Position numbers and translations under genes: made by a program. This document shows positions 7,747 to 14,935 of a stretch of 64,000 nt of DNA, piece by piece (position 1 is the first letter of the stretch; each line of letters opens with the position of its first letter). This DNA comes from Astrobacterium formosum (GTDB lineage: Bacteria; Pseudomonadota; Alphaproteobacteria; Rhizobiales; Xanthobacteraceae). The notes beneath the pieces are model-generated. The model searched no databases. It saw nothing but the letters and a program-made list of their open reading frames with translations, and was not told the DNA's origin. The stretch is from positions 95,599-159,598 of the forward strand of contig JAVDCA010000016.1 of assembly GCA_030848545.1 (NCBI GenBank), written 5' to 3'.

Positions 7747-9768
7747 TCAACGCATCATGTTCAGGGTGTCCTGAACCATCTGGTTCGAGGTCGAGATCAC
7801 GCGTGTATTGGCCGAATAGGCCTGCTGGGTGACAATCAGCTTGGTGAACTCGTCGGCGATGTCGGCGTTCGAGCCCTCGAGCGAGGAGTTGACGATCTTG
7901 CCGGGCGCGCCACCGTAGACCGCCGGGCCGGATTCATCGGTGACCTGGAAGGCGCCGCCGTCGATGCGCTTCAGGTAGTTCGGGCCGTTGAAGTTGGCGA
8001 GGGTGATCTGGGCGAGGTCGATGGTGCGGCCGTTGGAGTATGAGCCGACGACGCGGCCCTTGTCGTTGACCGACACCGACTGCAGCGAGCCGGCGGCGAA
8101 ACCGTTCTGCTTGAGCTCGTTGACCTGGACGTTGCCGTTCGGATCTGAGAACTGGGTGATGCCGCCCGAACCGAACACCATCTGCATGGTACCGAGCGCG
8201 ACGCCGTCGACGGTGACGTTCTCGAGCTGCAGGTTGGTGATCTGGGGTTCCATCTGGCCGTTGGCCGCGAAGGTGAAATTCGTGCCGGCGTTCTTCCATG
8301 CCGCCTGGCTGCCGGTGGCGAGCGAGTTGACCTGGTAGAACAGGTTCCAGGTGTTGGTATGGCCCGCACCCAACGTGTTCGAATCCGTCTTCGCCCAACG
8401 CAACTGGATGTTCACCGGCGAGCCGGTCTCGTCGTAGCAGGTGATGGCGCCGCCGCCGATGGTCTCGCTGATGAAGGCCGAAAGGTCGTCGGCGACCACG
8501 ACCTGGTTCGACGGCAGGGCCGACGACACCCGCATGCCGAAGTTCTTGCGATCGGCGGTGCCGCTCACCGTGATGGCGTTGGAGCCGCTCGCCGTCAGGG
8601 TGATGTTGCCGTTGGCGCCGACCGAGCCGCCGCCACCCGCCATGGAGGCCATTGCGGCGTTGAGTTCGGCGAGTGTCGACACCTCGCCGACTCCGGTCCC
8701 GAACGTGACGGTCGTGGGCGAATTCGGTGGATTGGTACCGAACTGGATGATCAGGGTCTGATCCTCCGCCACGATGTGTTGGGTGAGGAGGTTGGTCGGC
8801 TCGGTCTTGGCCACCGTGAGGCCGAGGTCGGTGAGGAGGTTGACGGAGCTGCCGTTCTGTACGTCGACGGCGGTGTCGGCGGTGGTGGTCGACAGAACGA
8901 TGCGGCCGCTCCCGTTGATGGTGGCATGTACGCCCGTGGTGGCGAACTCGGCGTCGATTGCCGCCGCGATGGCGGCGGCGTTCTCGCCACCCGCAAAGCC
9001 GGCGGCGGATGGTATCTCCACGCCGTTGATCTTGATGATGTCGCCGGCGCTCGCCGTGATGCCCGTGGTGTCCGTCGAACCCGTCAGTGTTGCGGGAGCG
9101 TCGGCCAGGATCGCGGCACCAGTGCCCGTGATGGTCGCCGGCTGCGACGGGATCGCCAGCGGGTTGGCGATGAAGTCGGCGGTGTTGAGCAGTTCGGAAC
9201 CTGGGATTTTGGTGTCGTGCTTGGGCGTCAGCGGATAGCTCGACAGGTTGGCGCGGTAGTTGATCGCGGTCGAACGCTGTGCCGGTAGGAAGTTGTTCTG
9301 GAACTTGAGGAGTTGCGGCACGCTGCCGGTCAGGTTGCCGGTGGTCGGATCGACCGGAATGCCTTCGAGGTAATAGCCGGCGCCGTTGACCAGATAGCCG
9401 TCCTTGTTGGGCTGGAAGTCGCCGCGCCGGGTGAACAGGTTGATGCCGTCGAAGATCGGCCGGTTGTCGACGAAGTTCGACGGCTTCTGCACCACGAAGT
9501 AGCCATCGCCGTTGATCGCCATGAAGGTGGAGATCGAGGACGACTGGACGTCGCCCTGCACGTTGTTGGTGGCGCGCGACATCACCGTGACGTTGCCGGC
9601 GAGCTGTTTCTGGCCGCTGGAGTCCGGGATCAGGTCCTTGAAGCTCGTATCGATGCGCTTGTACGCCGTCGTCTGAGCGTTCGCGATATTGCCGGATACG
9701 TTCTCCAGGGCGAAGGCTTGCGCCTTCATGCCCGTCACCGCGGTCGTCAGCGCGCCGAAGATACCCAT
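7747..9768 (-). CDS. flgE: Flagellar hook protein FlgE
   Basis: 673 residues, polymerising into the flexible hook. The N-terminus (MGIFGALTTAVTGMKAQAFALENVSGNIANAQTTAYKR) and C-terminus (IADEFTKLIVTQQAYSANTRVISTSNQMVQDTLNMMR) are the paired D0 helices of axial proteins. The frame is open 87 codons further upstream, but ATG 9768 has GGAG 8 bases before it and matches the family start. It is longer than enteric FlgE (about 400). Residues 205-420 form inserted outer domains, one (about 245-320) resembling flagellin-IN-type inserts and one (about 331-412) homologous to part of FlgL here. It is first in the flgE-flgK-flgL block. Confidence 0.95.
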   Translation of the reverse strand: MGIFGALTTAVTGMKAQAFALENVSGNIANAQTTAYKRIDTSFKDLIPDSSGQKQLAGNVTVMSRATNNVQGDVQSSSISTFMAINGDGYFVVQKPSNFVDNRPIFDGINLFTRRGDFQPNKDGYLVNGAGYYLEGIPVDPTTGNLTGSVPQLLKFQNNFLPAQRSTAINYRANLSSYPLTPKHDTKIPGSELLNTADFIANPLAIPSQPATITGTGAAILADAPATLTGSTDTTGITASAGDIIKINGVEIPSAAGFAGGENAAAIAAAIDAEFATTGVHATINGSGRIVLSTTTADTAVDVQNGSSVNLLTDLGLTVAKTEPTNLLTQHIVAEDQTLIIQFGTNPPNSPTTVTFGTGVGEVSTLAELNAAMASMAGGGGSVGANGNITLTASGSNAITVSGTADRKNFGMRVSSALPSNQVVVADDLSAFISETIGGGAITCYDETGSPVNIQLRWAKTDSNTLGAGHTNTWNLFYQVNSLATGSQAAWKNAGTNFTFAANGQMEPQITNLQLENVTVDGVALGTMQMVFGSGGITQFSDPNGNVQVNELKQNGFAAGSLQSVSVNDKGRVVGSYSNGRTIDLAQITLANFNGPNYLKRIDGGAFQVTDESGPAVYGGAPGKIVNSSLEGSNADIADEFTKLIVTQQAYSANTRVISTSNQMVQDTLNMMR

Positions 9769-9832
9769 GTACTGTTCTCCACTCCGCAAGGATCGGCAAG
9801 CCATGGGCCGCCGTGATGCCGCAGTGGAAGTC

Positions 9833-9847
9833 GCAAACGCCGTGCCA
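9833..9847 (-). promoter_or_regulatory. Sigma-54 (-24/-12) promoter of the flagellar hook operon
   Basis: On the minus strand the sequence reads TGGCACGGCGTTTGC: TGGCACG, four bases, TTGC, which matches the sigma-54 consensus throughout. The invariant GG and GC are 10 bases apart. Transcription should begin about 12 bases beyond the GC, near 9821, leaving a leader of about 50 bases before flgE at 9768. RpoN control of hook genes is known in Caulobacter-type flagellar cascades. An activator site (FlbD type) would be expected nearby but I did not identify one. Confidence 0.85.
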
Positions 9848-10053
9848 GTTATTTTTCCTTTGTTTATCAGCTGGTTGCGAGATACAGAGGTATGGGCACG
9901 CCGGTTCTTCCCGGCAAAATGTTGCCGCCGCGGCAGAAACTGCCGACCGCTTTTCGCTTCTCGCGGACACGTCCGTAGGGGCCACCGAGGTCCCGTGTTT
10001 TCATCGCCGAGGCCGTGCCGTAGTGTCATACGGACGAAGGATCAGGATCAGGC

Positions 10054-10899
10054 ATGCGTTTCGAGGGTACCCGCGCCTATGTGGCGACCGACGACCTCAA
10101 GGTCGCGGTCAACGCCGCCATCACGCTCGAACGACCGCTTTTGGTGAAGGGCGAGCCCGGCACCGGCAAGACGGTCCTCGCCGTCGAGATCGCCAAGGCG
10201 ATCGAGGCGCCGCTGATCGAATGGCACGTCAAGTCGACCACCAAGGCGCTGCAGGGCCTTTACGAATACGACGCCGTCTCGCGCCTGCGCGACAGCCAGC
10301 TCGGCGAGGAGCGCGTCAAGGACATCAGGAACTACATCAGGCGCGGCAAGCTGTGGGAGGCCTTCGTCGCCGACACGCGGCCGGTGCTCCTGATCGACGA
10401 GATCGACAAGGCCGACATCGAGTTCCCGAACGACCTCCTGCTCGAACTCGACCGCATGGAATTCTACGTCTACGAGACCGGCGAAACCATCAGGGCGCGC
10501 CGCCGCCCGATCGTGATCATCACGTCCAACAACGAGAAGGAGCTCCCGGACGCGTTCCTGCGCCGCTGCTTCTTCCACTATATCCGCTTTCCCGACGCCG
10601 ACACCATGCGGGCGATCGTCGAGGTGCACTTCCCCGGCATCAAGCAGCGCCTGGTGGCCGAGGCCCTGCGGCTGTTCTACGAGATCCGCGAAGTGCCGGG
10701 CATGAAGAAGAAGCCGTCGACCTCGGAACTCCTGGATTGGCTCAAGCTCCTGATGGTCGAGGACATCGGCGCCGAGACCTTGCGCGAGCGCGATCCCAAG
10801 AAGCTGATCCCGCCCTTGCACGGCGCGCTCCTCAAGAACGAGCAGGACGTGCACCTGTTCGAGCGGCTCGCCTTCATGGCACGAAGAGACGGTCGCTGA
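10054..10899 (+). CDS. MoxR/CoxD-type AAA+ ATPase
   Basis: 281 residues with Walker A GEPGTGKT (about 38-45), Walker B PVLLIDEIDKAD (about 110-121), sensor-1 TSNNEKELPDAFLRR and arginine-finger region RRCFFHYIRFP. MoxR ATPases work as chaperones that mature metal- or cofactor-containing complexes together with a von Willebrand A partner. CoxD of CO dehydrogenase is the closest type by length and motifs. No dehydrogenase genes are present. The likely partner, a CoxE-like VWA protein, lies 16 kb away at 26558-27733. The last codons form the first unit of a 33-bp tandem repeat that contains the stop. Confidence 0.9.
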   Translation: MRFEGTRAYVATDDLKVAVNAAITLERPLLVKGEPGTGKTVLAVEIAKAIEAPLIEWHVKSTTKALQGLYEYDAVSRLRDSQLGEERVKDIRNYIRRGKLWEAFVADTRPVLLIDEIDKADIEFPNDLLLELDRMEFYVYETGETIRARRRPIVIITSNNEKELPDAFLRRCFFHYIRFPDADTMRAIVEVHFPGIKQRLVAEALRLFYEIREVPGMKKKPSTSELLDWLKLLMVEDIGAETLRERDPKKLIPPLHGALLKNEQDVHLFERLAFMARRDGR

Positions 10900-11009
10900 C
10901 GCGACCTGACGGCACGAAGAGACGGCCGCTGACGCGACCTGACGGCACGAAGAGACGGCCGCTGACGCGACCTGACGGCACGAAGAGACGGCCGCTGACG
11001 CGACCTGAT
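10878..11009. repeat. 33-bp tandem repeat, 4 copies, carrying stop codons
   Basis: Four near-identical 33-bp units start at 10878, 10911, 10944 and 10977, followed by a degraded fifth. The first unit differs from the others by one base (GGTCGCTGA versus GGCCGCTGA) and includes the last codons and TGA of the MoxR-type gene. Because 33 is a multiple of three, every unit carries the same in-frame TGA, so unit-number changes would not alter the protein. There are no spacers, so it is not a CRISPR array. Confidence 0.9.
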
Positions 11010-11045
11010 GGCGCGGAACGAGGGGCGCTGAGGCGCCCTCGCGGC

Positions 11046-11639
11046 TCAGCCACAGGGCGGCAACAGCTCGGCGCCGGACTTGCCCGGAATCGCCTTGAGC
11101 AGATCGACATCGTGCAGGAGCGGATAGAAGTCGCTGCCCTGTTCGGTACGTAGATAGGTGGTGAGCAGCACGGTGCCGGAAAGCGCCCCGACCCGGCAGG
11201 CATCGGCGGCGACGGAAAGCGACATCGAGCCGTGCGCGCCCGCCTTCTTGCGGGCGAGCAGGTCGGCCCGAAACGCCGACAGTCGCGGCACATCGGCCGG
11301 CGCCAGCCGGAATCCATGGATGGTGAAGCCGGGGGGCACATCGGCGCGCAACCGCGAGAGCTCACCCGGATCGGCGAGATCGGCCAGTACGAATTCCTGC
11401 TTCTGCGGCACGCCGTCGATGGTCGCCGTGAATACGAGCCGCACGCGGTCCCGCCGCGGCGAAATGCCCTGCGGCAGCTTCACCGCCACCCGCAGCTGGG
11501 CCGGATCGACGGTGGAGAAATCCGTGCGGGCAAGCCGCACCATGGAGGTGACCGGCATCGCGGCGCATCCGGCCAGGATCGCCAGCATCGTTGCCGCAAG
11601 CGCGATCCGGGGAGCGGTCCAGAACATATGTGAGCTCAT
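11046..11639 (-). CDS. Predicted lipoprotein of unknown function
   Basis: 197 residues from ATG 11639, which has AGGA 8 bases upstream. A lipoprotein signal peptide is clear: charged start, hydrophobic IALAATMLAIL, then lipobox LAGC, with the lipidated Cys at about residue 25. The mature part shows alternating beta-type segments (VAVKLPQGISP, RVRLVFTATIDG) and no motif I recognise. It is divergent from the DUF2975 membrane gene, with the palindromic promoter region between them, so the two could share control. Function unknown. Confidence 0.75.
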   Translation of the reverse strand: MSSHMFWTAPRIALAATMLAILAGCAAMPVTSMVRLARTDFSTVDPAQLRVAVKLPQGISPRRDRVRLVFTATIDGVPQKQEFVLADLADPGELSRLRADVPPGFTIHGFRLAPADVPRLSAFRADLLARKKAGAHGSMSLSVAADACRVGALSGTVLLTTYLRTEQGSDFYPLLHDVDLLKAIPGKSGAELLPPCG

Positions 11640-11651
11640 CACTCGATCCTG

Positions 11652-11680
11652 TTGACATTAATTTATTATCGAAATACGAT
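11652..11680 (+). promoter_or_regulatory. Sigma-70-type promoter of the DUF2975/HTH pair
   Basis: A perfect -35 TTGACA (11652-11657), 17-base spacer and -10 TACGAT (11675-11680) lie in an AT-rich patch, 32 bases before the DUF2975 gene start. Transcription would begin near 11687. The -10 is covered by the palindrome at 11665-11683. Confidence 0.65.
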
Positions 11681-11683
11681 AAT
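11665..11683. promoter_or_regulatory. Palindromic operator candidate overlapping the -10 box
   Basis: A perfect inverted repeat ATTATCG-AAATA-CGATAAT sits over the -10 hexamer. Its symmetry and position suit repression by a dimeric HTH protein. The small Cro/C1-type regulator encoded second in the operon (12275-12502) is the natural candidate. Binding is inferred. Confidence 0.55.
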
Positions 11684-11711
11684 TTTATATTGCAGGTCAA
11701 CGAGGAATGCC

Positions 11712-12266
11712 ATGACCCCATCGGCTACACGCCCCACCTCCGACAAGCTCACGCGGCTGTCGCGTGCCATGGAATGGGTCACCTCGGTCGGAATCGTGCT
11801 GATCGTCGTCGCGATGATCCTCGGCTTTTTCCTGCCCAGCTGGACCCGCAACGCGCTGCTCTACAAGCTCGGCACGACGGGGGCGAACCTGCCGCTCGAT
11901 CCGCCCAATCAATTCTTTGCGGCGGCGATCATGGCGGTTCCGGTCGGCGTGATGGTGTGGGGGCTGTGGCATGTGCGCGCCCTCTTTCGCGACTTCGCCC
12001 AGGGGCGCGCCTTCAGTGAGGGCGCATCGCGCCACCTGCAACAGTTCGGCGTCTCGGTGCTGATACAGGGCGCGCTCGGGCCGTTGACGGCGACGGCTCT
12101 CGTCCTGGTGCTGACGCTCGCCAATCCGCCGGGGCAGCGGCTGCTGGTTCTCGCCATTTCGGGCAACGACTACTTCGCGTTGATCGTCGGCGGTGCCCTC
12201 TTCGCGGTCGCGGTGGTGATGCGCGAGGCCGCCCGTCTCGCCGACGAGAATGCCGGCTTAGTGTGA
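11712..12266 (+). CDS. DUF2975 family membrane protein
   Basis: 184 residues from ATG 11712 (GAGGA 8 bases upstream; a longer frame to 11652 would run into the promoter). Four hydrophobic segments are visible at about 24-46, 71-91, 116-139 and 150-170. DUF2975 proteins are small four-helix membrane proteins usually encoded with a short Cro/C1-type HTH regulator, as here, where the next gene starts 8 bases downstream. The pair is widespread, with the membrane protein thought to modulate the regulator. No biochemical role is established. Confidence 0.8.
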   Translation: MTPSATRPTSDKLTRLSRAMEWVTSVGIVLIVVAMILGFFLPSWTRNALLYKLGTTGANLPLDPPNQFFAAAIMAVPVGVMVWGLWHVRALFRDFAQGRAFSEGASRHLQQFGVSVLIQGALGPLTATALVLVLTLANPPGQRLLVLAISGNDYFALIVGGALFAVAVVMREAARLADENAGLV

Positions 12267-12274
12267 GGCGCGCG

Positions 12275-12502
12275 ATGGCGATCGTGGTCAATCTCGATGT
12301 CATGCTGGCGCGCCGCAAGATGCGCTCCAAGGAGCTCGCGGAGCGCATCGGCATCACCGAGCAGAACGTCTCGCTGCTCAAGTCCGGCAAGGTCAAGGGC
12401 ATCCGCTTCGACACGCTGACGCGCATCTGCGAGACACTCGCCTGCCAGCCGGGCGACATCCTGGAGTATCGGCCGGACGACCAGGAGGATGCGGCGACGT
12501 GA
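12275..12502 (+). CDS. Small Cro/C1-type HTH regulator paired with DUF2975
   Basis: 75 residues, almost entirely one helix-turn-helix domain (RSKELAERIGITEQNVSLLK, then FDTLTRICETLACQPGDIL), the HTH_26/YozG type. ATG 12275 has GAGG 7 bases upstream; a GTG at 12263 overlapping the previous stop is an alternative. It is co-transcribed with the DUF2975 membrane gene and is the probable repressor acting at the palindrome 11665-11683. Confidence 0.88.
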   Translation: MAIVVNLDVMLARRKMRSKELAERIGITEQNVSLLKSGKVKGIRFDTLTRICETLACQPGDILEYRPDDQEDAAT

Positions 12503-12524
12503 GCCGGATCGGCTCGTCGCAGCC

Positions 12525-13082
12525 TCAGACCGACAGCGCGAACAGGTCGGCGACCGGCAAGTCTAGCCCCGGAGGCGCGAGCGACAGCACGCCTTCGGCG
12601 ACGATGCGGGCCTCTATCGCGTCGCCACTGCCACGCCGATGATGAATGACGATGCGGCGATCCGGATCGACGATCAGATAGTGGTGGATCGAAGGAACGC
12701 GGAAATAACCGACCAGCTTGTCGCGGCAAACATGCGCCGCCGAACTCGGCGACAAGACTTCGACCACCACCGTCGGGGCATCGATCGTAAGCGCATCGTC
12801 GTCCGCCGGCTCGCCGCAATAGATCAGCGCATCGGGCTGGAAGGTCGTGTTCGCGTCGATTCGTACCACGACGCTGTCTGGTAAAGCGTGGCACCGCACG
12901 CCCGCGGCAACGACCGCCCTTTCGAACGCGTTTACGGCACGATGGATGGTCAGGCCGTGAACGACACGTTCCGGGTCCATGGCGACCGGCACGCCATCGA
13001 TGAGTTCCCAACGCCCCTCCCGGCCCGTCGCCCATTGGAGGAACTCGTCGACCGCCATGCGCTGCTTCGAGACGAAGCTCAT
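12525..13082 (-). CDS. Uma2 family (DUF820) PD-(D/E)XK-like protein
   Basis: 185 residues with the Uma2/DUF820 layout: N-terminal YxxL-like start (MAVDEFLQWATGREGRWELIDGVPVAM), a central QPDALIY, then VVVEVLSPSS with the acidic/Glu nuclease position, a DKLVGYFRVPSIHHYLIVDPD segment and a C-terminal beta stretch. The family has a restriction-endonuclease fold, is strongly amplified in cyanobacteria and scattered in other bacteria, and its biological role is unsettled. Stand-alone, convergent with the HTH gene (22 bases apart). Confidence 0.85.
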   Translation of the reverse strand: MSFVSKQRMAVDEFLQWATGREGRWELIDGVPVAMDPERVVHGLTIHRAVNAFERAVVAAGVRCHALPDSVVVRIDANTTFQPDALIYCGEPADDDALTIDAPTVVVEVLSPSSAAHVCRDKLVGYFRVPSIHHYLIVDPDRRIVIHHRRGSGDAIEARIVAEGVLSLAPPGLDLPVADLFALSV

Positions 13083-13126
13083 TGTGGCAGCCTGTCACGT
13101 CGAGGGTCTATGGCGAACTCAATCGG

Positions 13127-13176
13127 TTGGTCATTCCGGGACGCGCGTCCGCACGAGCCCGGAATCGGACATTCCC
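13127..13176. repeat. Short palindromic repeat, family C (CATTCCGGG type)
   Basis: The stretch GTCATTCCGGGACGCGCGTC followed by CGAGCCCGGAATCGGAC forms an imperfect inverted repeat (CATTCCGGG versus CCCGGAATC). The same CATTCCGGG/CCCGGAATCC arms occur in the larger copy at 40668-40805. It lies between the Uma2 and dipeptidase genes. Confidence 0.55.
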
Positions 13177-13198
13177 GACCGCGCGGCGGTCTTTCCAG

Positions 13199-14239
13199 TC
13201 ACGTCCGCCAGGTCCGCCGCAGAACGCGCAGCCAGTTCCGGAAGCAGATCTTTTCGATCAGCGGCTCGCCGAAGCCGCGCACGCGCATCGCCGCGACGAG
13301 CTTTTGCAGATTGCCCACATGGCCGATCTCGGCCGGAATATCGGTGCCGTCGAAGTCGGAGCCGAAACCGACCTGGTTCTCGCCGACGCGGTCGAGAATG
13401 TGGGCGAGGTGATCGATGACGAGATCGATCGGCGTATCGACGTCGCGGCGGCCATCGGGGCGAAGGAAGGCGACCGCGAAGTTGACGCCGACCATACCGC
13501 CCGACTCGGCGATGGCGGCGAGTTGCTTGTCGGTCAGGTTGCGCGAATGCGGGCTCAAGGCGTGCGCATTCGAATGGGTGGCGACGATCGGCGCATCGCT
13601 CGTCGCGGCGATGTCCCAGAAGCCGCGTTCGTTCAAGTGCGAGACGTCGATCAGGATGCCGAGGCGGTTGCAGGCCCGCACCAACTCCTTGCCGGCGTCC
13701 GTCAGGCCCGGACCGGTGTCGGGCGAAGACGGGCAGCGAAACGGCACGCCGTGGCCGAACGCATTGGGCCGGCTCCAGACCGGACCGAGCGAGCGCAGGC
13801 CGGCGGCGTAGAGCACGTCGAGAAACTCGAAATCCGTGTCGATCGGTTCCGCGCCTTCCAGATGCAGGACAGCGGCCAAAGCGTCTTTCGCCATCGCGGC
13901 GTCGATTTCGTCGGCCGTGCGGCAGATCGCCAAGCGCCCCTGCGACTGCCGCTCCATGCGCACGAGGAGAGACAGCATGGCGCCGACCGTCTGCTGGGCC
14001 TGTGCGAGCGCGGGCGACGTGGGGATCGACACCTGGCCGTTGCCGGCGATGGCCGCGTCCGGCGCCGAAGCCACGAACATGGCGAACAGGCCGCCGGCCA
14101 ATGCTCCTTGCCGCGCCCGCACCATGTCGAGATGAACGGCGCCTTCCCCGGTCATGAATGCGGACAAGGCGGCGGCGGAGCCGTGCCGGCCGAGACGGGA
14201 CAGGACGTCGTTGTGGCCGTCGAATACGGGAATCTGCAT
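13199..14239 (-). CDS. Membrane dipeptidase (peptidase family M19)
   Basis: 346 residues of the renal-dipeptidase family, a binuclear zinc amidohydrolase barrel that cleaves dipeptides, often with D-residues at the C-terminal position. The metal-binding HxD is in FDGHNDVLSRL near the N-terminus; further signatures are VLHLEGAEPI (bridging Glu), IDVSHLNERGFWDI, ATHSNAHAL and VGFGSDFDGTDIP. No signal peptide is evident, so it is probably cytoplasmic despite the family name. It starts 3 bases after the B3/B4 gene stop, hence the same transcript, and probably supplies amino acids to the FAD oxidoreductase of that operon. Confidence 0.93.
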   Translation of the reverse strand: MQIPVFDGHNDVLSRLGRHGSAAALSAFMTGEGAVHLDMVRARQGALAGGLFAMFVASAPDAAIAGNGQVSIPTSPALAQAQQTVGAMLSLLVRMERQSQGRLAICRTADEIDAAMAKDALAAVLHLEGAEPIDTDFEFLDVLYAAGLRSLGPVWSRPNAFGHGVPFRCPSSPDTGPGLTDAGKELVRACNRLGILIDVSHLNERGFWDIAATSDAPIVATHSNAHALSPHSRNLTDKQLAAIAESGGMVGVNFAVAFLRPDGRRDVDTPIDLVIDHLAHILDRVGENQVGFGSDFDGTDIPAEIGHVGNLQKLVAAMRVRGFGEPLIEKICFRNWLRVLRRTWRT

Positions 14240-14242
14240 GGC

Positions 14243-14902
14243 TTAAGTCACGATCTCTCTCTCGATCGCTTCGGCTGCCGCGAAACGCCGCAGCAACGCC
14301 TCCGCGCGATCGATGGTTTGGGATAGCCCGTCGGGGCCGGAAAACGCCGTCACCACCATCATGATGCGTCGCGTCTCGGCGGTGATCATGGCGCGCTGGG
14401 AATCGCTCGACGGGCTGCCGAACGGACCTTGCGGGTCCGCATAGACCGGAAGCCCTTCGAGATTGAGCTCGTCCTTGCCGATGCCTCGGTAGCTCTCGCC
14501 GGCGCGGCCGATACGCAACGTCACCGGCGAGGCGAAGCGGTCGAGATCGTAGGTGCCGAGCGAATGCCGGCTCTCGATGGAGACGAGATTGTTGATGTCG
14601 ACGAGGGTGTTGACCTTGTAGAGGCCGGAGCCTTTGAGGATCCGCCGCAACAGCGCCTCCTGGGAGCCGCGATAACGGGCCGGATCCTTGCCGCAGGCCC
14701 GGTAGGCCTGGCGCAGGGCCTTGATTTCGGCGAGGCCGGACACGTCGTCGAGGGAAATGGAGTGCCGCACGTCGTCGGTACGCGCCGCGATCTCGGTCCA
14801 CAATTCGCCGTCGTCGGCATTCACGCGCGCCGCGGCGGTCACGATGCCGAGCACGAGCGTCGGGCAGGCGGATTTGATGTCAGGTTCGATCGCGATCTGC
14901 AT
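14243..14902 (-). CDS. Stand-alone B3/B4 (tRNA-synthetase editing-like) domain protein
   Basis: 219 residues matching the B3/B4 domain found in the PheRS beta subunit: ALRQAYRACGKDPARYRGSQEALLRRI, then LVDINNLVSIESRHSLGTYDLD. In synthetases this module hydrolyses mis-charged tRNA. Free-standing versions are common in bacteria and have no settled function; they are often near amino-acid metabolism genes. ATG 14902 has GGAAGG upstream. It sits between the FAD oxidoreductase (33-base gap) and the dipeptidase (3-base gap), which suggests handling of an unusual amino acid or dipeptide. Confidence 0.85.
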   Translation of the reverse strand: MQIAIEPDIKSACPTLVLGIVTAAARVNADDGELWTEIAARTDDVRHSISLDDVSGLAEIKALRQAYRACGKDPARYRGSQEALLRRILKGSGLYKVNTLVDINNLVSIESRHSLGTYDLDRFASPVTLRIGRAGESYRGIGKDELNLEGLPVYADPQGPFGSPSSDSQRAMITAETRRIMMVVTAFSGPDGLSQTIDRAEALLRRFAAAEAIEREIVT

Positions 14903-14935
14903 GGGAGCCTTCCAAAGGGGCCTTCCAAGCCGCGT

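Noticed and set aside
10878..11009. Possible CRISPR array at the 33-bp repeats
   Set aside because: Units are directly adjacent with no spacers, and no cas gene is in the window.
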